Shown: in pieces, positions 4,764-9,130 of the stretch
Layout: the number at the start of each line of letters is the position of its first letter
Position numbering within the stretch: the stretch's first letter is position 1
Assembly: GCA_001751225.1 (NCBI GenBank)
Contig: MAXT01000031.1
Coordinates: 1 to 9,130, forward strand
Reading direction: 5' to 3'
DNA: 9,130 nucleotides
Origin: Desulfuromonadales bacterium C00003107
GTDB lineage: Bacteria > Desulfobacterota > Desulfuromonadia > Desulfuromonadales > Syntrophotaleaceae
Program-made: the position numbers and the translations under genes
The notes under the pieces: generated by a model
Seen by the model: only the letters and a program-made list of their open reading frames with translations
The model's database searches: none
What the model was told of the DNA's origin: nothing

Positions 4764-6998
4764 ATGAGCAACAGCACCCCCAGCGAACCGCAACTGTCCA
4801 ACAATGCCCTGACCGTCCTCGAGCGCCGTTACCTGAAACGCAACGAGCAGGGCCAGGTCCTGGAGCAACCGGCCGACATGTTTCGCCGGGTGGCCCATGC
4901 GGTTGCAGCCGCCGAAGATCTATTCGACCAAGGCGAGAATTCGGCCGCCCTCGAAGAGGAGTTCTACCGGCTGCTGACCTCTGTAGAATTCCTCGCCAAC
5001 TCGCCGACCCTGATGAACGCCGGCCGGGAACTCGGTCAGTTGTCGGCCTGCTTTGTACTACCCGTGGAAGATTCCATGGAGAGCATCTTTGAGGCCATTA
5101 AAAACACCGCTCTGATTCACAAGAGCGGCGGCGGCACCGGCTTTTCCTTTACGCGAATACGGCCGGTCAACGATGTGGTGCTGTCCACCAGGGGGGTCTC
5201 TTCCGGCCCCATCTCCTTCATGAAGGTGTTTGACGCGGCCACCGAAACCATCAAGCAAGGCGGCACCCGCCGCGGAGCCAACATGGGCATCCTGCGCATC
5301 GACCATCCCGACATCATGGACTTCATCATGGCCAAGGAAGACCAGACGGTATTGACCAATTTCAATCTCTCCGTCGGCCTGACCGAGGCCTTTATGGAAG
5401 CGGTGGAGACCGGCGGCAGCTACGATATCATCAACCCGCGGGACGGTCAGGTGGTTAAGCAAAAGGACGCCCGCAAGGTCTTTGAGCGAATCGTCGAAAT
5501 GGCCTGGACCAATGGCGAGCCGGGCATGGTGTTTCTCGATCGCCTCAATCGCGACAACCCCACCCCCCACGTGGGAGAATTCGAGGCCACCAACCCCTGT
5601 GGCGAGCAACCGCTGCTCCCTTACGAATCCTGTAACCTCGGATCTATCAACCTGGCGCGCATGATCACCGCCGATGGTCAGGTAGATTGGGAGAAGCTGC
5701 GTCACACCGTAAAGCTGGCCACGCGCTTTCTTGATAACGTTATCGAAATCAACAAGTACCCCCTTGAACAGATTCGCGAGATGACCCGCGCCAATCGCAA
5801 GATCGGCCTCGGCATCATGGGCTGGGCGGACATGCTGGTGCTGCTCAAGCTCGCCTACAGCGACAGCGAAGCGGTGGAATTGGCCGAACAGCTGATGGGT
5901 TTCATCACCAAGGAATCCCGCGAGGCTTCTCGAAAACTGGCCAAGGAAAGGGGTTCCTTTCCTAACTTTGTCGGCAGCAGCTACGACCTGGCCGGCGAAA
6001 AGGCTCTGCGTAACGCCACCTGTACCACCATCGCACCGACGGGCACCATCTCCATCATCGCCAACTCTTCGAGCGGCATCGAGCCGATCTTTGCCGTCTC
6101 CTATGTGCGGCAGGTTCTCGACAATGATGTGCTGGTGGAGGTTCACCCCCTCTTCGAAAAGATCGCCAGAGAGCGAGGCTTCTATTCGGCGGAACTGATG
6201 AAGGATATTGCCGAACACGGTACCATTCAGGGTTTCGACCAGATTCCGGCGGATGTGCGGCGGGTTTTCGTGACCGCCCACGATATTACCCCCGAGGATC
6301 ATATCCGCATGCAGGCGGCCTTTCAGAAGCACACCGACAATGCAGTCTCCAAAACGGTCAACTTCCCCCACAACGCCACCCGCGACCAGGTGGCCGAGGT
6401 CTACCTGATGGCCTACCAACAGGGCTGCAAGGGAGTCACCATCTACCGTGACGGATCCAGGGACATGCAGGTGCTGTCGGTGGCCAAGAGCAGCGAGCAA
6501 CCTGAGAAACAGGTAGTGCCAACGGAATCCGGGAAAAGCGGTCGCAAACGGGAACGGCCACGGGCCTTGACCGGCTCCACCTACCAGATGGAAACGGGCT
6601 GCGGCCCCCTTTATGTCACCATCAACCGAGACGACAGCGGACTGTTTGAGCTCTTTACCACCATGGGCAAAGCCGGCGGTTGTGCTGCCAGCCAGTGTGA
6701 AGCCATCGGTCGCCTTGTATCTCTGGCTTGGCGTAGCGGCGGCCAGGCCCGTCAGACCGTCAAGCAGCTGATCGGCATCACCTGTCATAAACCGGCAGGC
6801 TTCGGTCCCAACAGGGTGACCTCCTGCGCCGATGCGGTGGCCAAGGCCATTCAGATGCACATGCTCAGCGAAACCGATGAAGAATCACAGGTCTCCTACA
6901 ACGCTAATAGCGGCGCTTGTCCAGACTGCGGCGGCCCCGTTGAGCACGAAGGTGGCTGCTGCGTCTGCCACTCCTGCGGCTATTCTGAGTGTGCCTGA
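4764..6998 (+). CDS. nrdJ: Adenosylcobalamin-dependent (class II) ribonucleoside reductase NrdJ
   Basis: A 744-residue class II ribonucleotide reductase. It reduces ribonucleotides to deoxyribonucleotides in the cytoplasm, using a thiyl radical generated from adenosylcobalamin, and works with or without oxygen. The radical-site motif NPCGE is at 277-281, with Asn277, thiyl Cys279 and Glu281. The redox pair is Cys96 (LSACFVLP) and Cys290 (YESCNLGSINL). The KSGGGTGFSF loop (120-129) and APTGTIS (424-430) are also family signatures. Residues about 602-700 form a TSCPD domain (GCGPLYVTI, TSCADAVAKAI). A tail with CPDCGG and CCVCHSCGYSEC (719-743) probably carries disulfides to the active site or binds zinc. 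There is no N-terminal ATP-cone, so the allosteric activity site seems absent. GGAG lies 8 nt before the ATG. It is the first gene of a tight operon and is probably NrdR-controlled. Confidence 0.97.
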   Translation: MSNSTPSEPQLSNNALTVLERRYLKRNEQGQVLEQPADMFRRVAHAVAAAEDLFDQGENSAALEEEFYRLLTSVEFLANSPTLMNAGRELGQLSACFVLPVEDSMESIFEAIKNTALIHKSGGGTGFSFTRIRPVNDVVLSTRGVSSGPISFMKVFDAATETIKQGGTRRGANMGILRIDHPDIMDFIMAKEDQTVLTNFNLSVGLTEAFMEAVETGGSYDIINPRDGQVVKQKDARKVFERIVEMAWTNGEPGMVFLDRLNRDNPTPHVGEFEATNPCGEQPLLPYESCNLGSINLARMITADGQVDWEKLRHTVKLATRFLDNVIEINKYPLEQIREMTRANRKIGLGIMGWADMLVLLKLAYSDSEAVELAEQLMGFITKESREASRKLAKERGSFPNFVGSSYDLAGEKALRNATCTTIAPTGTISIIANSSSGIEPIFAVSYVRQVLDNDVLVEVHPLFEKIARERGFYSAELMKDIAEHGTIQGFDQIPADVRRVFVTAHDITPEDHIRMQAAFQKHTDNAVSKTVNFPHNATRDQVAEVYLMAYQQGCKGVTIYRDGSRDMQVLSVAKSSEQPEKQVVPTESGKSGRKRERPRALTGSTYQMETGCGPLYVTINRDDSGLFELFTTMGKAGGCAASQCEAIGRLVSLAWRSGGQARQTVKQLIGITCHKPAGFGPNRVTSCADAVAKAIQMHMLSETDEESQVSYNANSGACPDCGGPVEHEGGCCVCHSCGYSECA

Positions 6999-7002
6999 GA
7001 CC

Positions 7003-7263
7003 ATGAGCGACTGGGAAGATCTCTGCAAACAATGCGGCCTGTGTTGTTTCGAAAAGTGGATCGATCACAACGGCCGGGTGCATACTACCCCGATCCCCTG
7101 TCGCTATCTTGATATTGTGAACCGCACCTGCAAGGTTTATCACAAACGGTTTACCGTCGATGAAGGTTGCGTCAAACTGACCCCCGAGGTGGTGCGCTCG
7201 GTCAACTGGCTACCGGAGGAATGTGCCTACGTAGCCCACGTGCATAAATGCGACCCCGAGTGA
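7003..7263 (+). CDS. Small cysteine-rich YcgN/YkgJ-like (CxxCxxCC) protein
   Basis: An 86-residue protein with nine cysteines: CKQCGLCC (8-15), then Cys33, Cys43, Cys56, Cys74 and Cys83. The CxxCGxCC start, the RYLD...CKVYHKRF middle and the WLPEECAYV end match the YcgN (UPF0260)/YkgJ families, thought to bind zinc or iron. No enzymatic role is established. It is much shorter than E. coli YcgN (about 150 residues) but keeps the core. I chose the ATG at 7003, 4 bp after the nrdJ stop. The open frame extends back to 6832, but that part lies inside nrdJ in another frame and is unlike the family. The Shine-Dalgarno is weak, so translation is probably coupled to nrdJ. Co-transcription with a cysteine-dependent reductase hints at a metal or redox link, which is inference. 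Confidence 0.85.
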   Translation: MSDWEDLCKQCGLCCFEKWIDHNGRVHTTPIPCRYLDIVNRTCKVYHKRFTVDEGCVKLTPEVVRSVNWLPEECAYVAHVHKCDPE

Positions 7264-7267
7264 GGCG

Positions 7268-8599
7268 ATGAAACCAACCGGGCAACCGACAACGGATGCA
7301 ACGACACCAAAACTTCGCCAGGCCCGCTTTGCCTGGTGCATGTACGATTGGGCCAATTCGGCCTTTGCTACTGTGGTCCTGGCAGCGGTGCTGCCGGTCT
7401 ATTTTGCCGCCCTGGTGCCGGCCGGCGGCGGCACCTTGTGCCTGTTCGGCCACTGCCTTACGCTGCCTGCCACGGCCCTGTGGAGCTATGCGGTCACCTG
7501 CTCGATGCTCTTGGTGGCGGTGACCGCTCCCTGGCTCGGTGCCCATGCCGACCGCTACTGCACCCGGCGACGCTGGCTAATCATCTGCTGCCTGACCGGC
7601 TCCGCCGCTACCTGCCTGCTGGTCATGGCAGGGCCGGGCAGCTACCTGCTGGCGGCTGCTCTGTTTGTGGTGGCCAACGCCTGCTTCGCCGCCGGCAATA
7701 TCTTCTACAACGCCTTCCTGCCCATGCTCTCCAAAGGGGCGGAGATGGACCGCCTATCGGCCCGGGGCTTCGCCTTCGGCTATCTGGGCGGCGGCCTGGC
7801 CCTGCTGCTGGTCTTCATTCTCATCAGCCGACCGGCATTCTTCGGTCTGACGGATGGCGCCTTCGCCAGCCGGGTCGGTTTTCTACTGACCGGCCTCTGG
7901 TGGGCGCTCTTTGCCCTGCCCGCCTTTCGCCACCTGCGGGAGGAACAGCGGCCCACGGCAGGGACCTTCCCCCTCGGCGGCTGGCGCGGCTATCTGTGCA
8001 CCTTTAGAAAAATTGCCTCCTATCCCGATCTGCTGCGCTTTCTATTGGCCTTTCTCTGCTATAACGATGGCATTCAAACCATCATCGTGGTGGCAGCCAT
8101 CTTCGCCCGCGAAGAATTGGCTATCAGCCAGACCAGCATTCTCGGCTGTTTTTTAATGATTCAGTTCGTTGCCATGCCCGGCGCCCTGCTCTTCGGCCGC
8201 CTAGCCGGCCGTTACGGCAGCAAACGGGCCCTGCTTGCCAGCCTGCTGCTGTTTATCGTCGTCACCGTTTACGCTTACCGTATGGAACAGGCCTGGCAGT
8301 TCTGGTTGCTCGGTCTGCTGGTGGCCCTGATTCTCGGCGGCAGCCAGGCGATCAGCCGCTCCTTCTATGGCGCCCTCATTCCCCCTGGACAAAATGCCGA
8401 ATTCTATGCCTTCTACGCCATCAGCGGAAAATGCGCCTCGGTTCTGGGCCCCTTATCCTTTGCCCTGCTCATCCAACTGACAGGTTCCAACCGCACTGCC
8501 ATCCTCGGCTTGGCGGTTTTTTTCGTCCTGGGTGTTGCGCTATTACTCACCGTCAATGAGCAGCGCGGAAGGCAGGCGGCCCAACTCGGCGAGTCATGA
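7268..8599 (+). CDS. MFS transporter, UMF1 (Atg22-like) family
   Basis: A 443-residue polytopic inner-membrane protein of the UMF1 branch of the major facilitator superfamily, which resembles eukaryotic vacuolar effluxer Atg22. The substrate of the bacterial members is unknown. Characteristic motifs are WCMYDWANSAFATVV (23-37), the first cytoplasmic loop GAHADRYCTRRRW (91-103), NIFYNAFLP (144-152), SARGFAFGYLGGGLALL (164-180), GGSQAISRSFYGALIP (357-372) and the final GKCASVLGPLSFALLIQLTGSNR region (387-409). About 12 hydrophobic segments are visible, and the length fits the family. The ATG lies 4 bp after the upstream stop, with GAGG too close for an ideal Shine-Dalgarno, so coupled translation is likely. 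It is the last gene of the nrdJ operon. I see no clear terminator directly after it before the next gene's promoter. Confidence 0.92.
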   Translation: MKPTGQPTTDATTPKLRQARFAWCMYDWANSAFATVVLAAVLPVYFAALVPAGGGTLCLFGHCLTLPATALWSYAVTCSMLLVAVTAPWLGAHADRYCTRRRWLIICCLTGSAATCLLVMAGPGSYLLAAALFVVANACFAAGNIFYNAFLPMLSKGAEMDRLSARGFAFGYLGGGLALLLVFILISRPAFFGLTDGAFASRVGFLLTGLWWALFALPAFRHLREEQRPTAGTFPLGGWRGYLCTFRKIASYPDLLRFLLAFLCYNDGIQTIIVVAAIFAREELAISQTSILGCFLMIQFVAMPGALLFGRLAGRYGSKRALLASLLLFIVVTVYAYRMEQAWQFWLLGLLVALILGGSQAISRSFYGALIPPGQNAEFYAFYAISGKCASVLGPLSFALLIQLTGSNRTAILGLAVFFVLGVALLLTVNEQRGRQAAQLGES

Positions 8600-8650
8600 A
8601 ATCATCCCTCTACCGATATTATTGGGCAATGGAAAAAGGACATTTTAACC

Positions 8651-8679
8651 TGGACATTTCTGACCGCCAGGGTTATATT
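8651..8679 (+). promoter_or_regulatory. Sigma70-type promoter of the rubredoxin-like gene
   Basis: TGGACA (8651-8656, 5/6 to the -35 consensus) is separated by exactly 17 bp from TATATT (8674-8679, 5/6 to the -10 consensus). Transcription should start near 8686, giving a leader of about 60 nt. A 6-bp inverted repeat CTGGAC/GTCCAG (8650-8655 and 8692-8697) brackets the core promoter and might be chance or an operator. Confidence 0.6.
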
Positions 8680-8744
8680 TAGACACAAATAGTCCAGCAC
8701 CTAGGGAAATTACCATGAAACCAAGCAACCATAAGGAGACAAAG

Positions 8745-8858
8745 ATGAGCAAGAAGTGGCAATGCACCGTTTGTGGTCTGACCGAGAAGGGTGAAGTACC
8801 TCCCAAGACCTGTTCCAAGTGTGGCGTAAAATCCGATCGATTTATCAAGATCAAGTAA
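8745..8858 (+). CDS. 37-residue rubredoxin-like zinc-ribbon protein
   Basis: A very small protein, MSKKWQCTVCGL... to ...DRFIKIK, with two CxxC knuckles: CTVCG (7-11) and CSKCG (23-27). The order and spacing resemble the rubredoxin-like domain at the C-terminus of rubrerythrins (WxCxxCG...CPxCG...F), here standing alone. It should bind one iron or zinc through four cysteines. An electron-transfer role is possible but unproven, and the region between the knuckles is shorter than in true rubredoxins (about 52 residues). The start at 8745 is fixed by AAGGAG (8733-8738) at a 6-nt spacing. An in-frame ATG at 8715 lacks a Shine-Dalgarno and would add ten unrelated residues. The gene has its own near-consensus promoter and is followed 28 bp later by a strong terminator, so it is monocistronic. 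Confidence 0.85.
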   Translation: MSKKWQCTVCGLTEKGEVPPKTCSKCGVKSDRFIKIK

Positions 8859-8886
8859 CGCTATCGATCAAACAATAGTTTAAACA

Positions 8887-8917
8887 ACAAAAGGGCCCCA
8901 CTTCGGGGCCCTTTTGT
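8887..8917. terminator. Strong, probably bidirectional intrinsic terminator
   Basis: A perfect 13-bp stem, ACAAAAGGGCCCC (8887-8899) with GGGGCCCTTTTGT (8905-8917), closes a 5-nt loop ACTTC. On the plus strand the T-rich arm ends the rubredoxin-like transcript. On the minus strand the tail TTTTGTTGTTT can end the facing mtaB-like gene. Its place between two convergent genes fits dual use. Confidence 0.9.
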
Positions 8918-8935
8918 CGTCTAGCATTCAGTTTG

Positions 8936-8954
8936 CCGGCTCCTGCCGGTTTTT
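8936..8954 (+). terminator. Secondary small hairpin with T-run
   Basis: CCGGC (8936-8940) and GCCGG (8945-8949) form a 5-bp stem with loop TCCT, followed by TTTTT (8950-8954) on the plus strand. It may be a back-up terminator protecting the convergent mtaB-like gene from rightward read-through. The stem is short. Confidence 0.4.
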
Positions 8955-8979
8955 CTAATTTCCCTCATTTGCTTGTCGC

Positions 8980-9130
8980 CTAGGAGCTAAGGCGTCCCTG
9001 CAAAGTCTGCCCAGAAAAATTGTCGACCATCACGGACAGCAACTGCCCTTCAAGTCCGGCCGGTCCGGGAAAGGCAACCTGCAGATAGTTACCGCTCAGC
9101 CCCTTGCAGAGTCCGTCCCGACGTCCACCT
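8980..9130 (-). CDS. mtaB: MiaB-family methylthiotransferase, C-terminal fragment (probably MtaB)
   Basis: The last 49 codons of a leftward gene that enters from the right edge. The fragment GGRRDGLCKGLSGNYLQVAF, continuing PGPAGLEGQLLSVMV and ending LQGRLSS, looks like the C-terminal TRAM RNA-binding domain of radical-SAM methylthiotransferases. The G-L-S-x-N-Y-L-x-V pattern fits MtaB (YqeV) better than MiaB or RimO. MtaB converts t6A37 of tRNA to ms2t6A, acting on the product of the TsaD pathway. The radical-SAM and N-terminal iron-sulfur domains are outside the window, so the assignment rests on a short, moderately conserved tail. The TAG stop at 8980 lies about 60 bp before the shared terminator. 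Confidence 0.6.
   Translation of the reverse strand, partial: GGRRDGLCKGLSGNYLQVAFPGPAGLEGQLLSVMVDNFSGQTLQGRLSS

Noticed and set aside
5058..6860. A 600-codon open frame on the minus strand inside nrdJ
   Set aside because: It is antisense to a fully recognised gene in GC-rich codon-biased DNA, has a histidine/glycine/valine-rich composition typical of shadow frames, and shows no known motif or ribosome binding site.
6832..7002. 57-residue N-terminal extension of the CxxCxxCC protein
   Set aside because: It lies within nrdJ in another frame and has biased, non-family composition. The family core begins at the ATG after the nrdJ stop.
8645..8854. 69-codon minus-strand frame opposite the rubredoxin-like gene
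   Set aside because: It is antisense to a gene with promoter, Shine-Dalgarno, cysteine knuckles and terminator. Its own hydrophobic stretch is the complement of the A/G-rich leader.
1..9130. An undescribed defence, mobile or biosynthetic system
   Set aside because: Every substantial gene belongs to a recognised family with housekeeping context. No mobile-element genes, tRNA-adjacent insertions, phage genes, toxin-antitoxin pairs or array repeats are visible.

Overview
The window looks like ordinary chromosomal housekeeping DNA from a Gram-negative bacterium of the Desulfuromonadales type (Desulfuromonas/Pelobacter/Geobacter-like). This placement is an inference from gene content: a class II B12-dependent ribonucleotide reductase, a PIN-PhoH fusion, a short YcgN-like cysteine protein and a small rubredoxin-like protein, all with GC-rich coding DNA. 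I see no rRNA, tRNA, CRISPR array, transposase, integrase or phage gene, and no candidate for an undescribed defence or biosynthetic system.

The left half (1-4423) is read leftward. From right to left it holds a PIN-PhoH ATPase gene, a short intrinsic terminator, tsaD (t6A tRNA modification), a DUF2062 membrane protein, rsmA/ksgA (16S rRNA dimethylation) and the first 44 codons of cysS. Much of this set concerns RNA maturation and translation. Two intergenic stretches are rich in structure. One is an interspersed-repeat-like block of several hairpins between rsmA and cysS (about 235-500). The other is a long imperfect hairpin just after the DUF2062 gene (1406-1501).

A divergent intergenic region (4424-4763) separates this from a rightward operon (4764-8599): nrdJ, then a small CxxCxxCC-type protein, then a UMF1/Atg22-like MFS transporter, with gaps of only 4 bp. 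The nrdJ promoter region carries a sigma70-like promoter and two NrdR-box-like sites 32 bp apart. One fills the spacer between -35 and -10, and the other lies just past the predicted transcription start. NrdR control of deoxyribonucleotide synthesis is therefore well supported.

The right end has a separate gene for a 37-residue rubredoxin-like protein with a near-consensus promoter and its own Shine-Dalgarno. A strong 13-bp terminator hairpin, probably used in both directions, follows it. Beyond that, on the minus strand, is the C-terminal end of a MiaB-family methylthiotransferase, probably MtaB. MtaB modifies the t6A base that the TsaD pathway makes.
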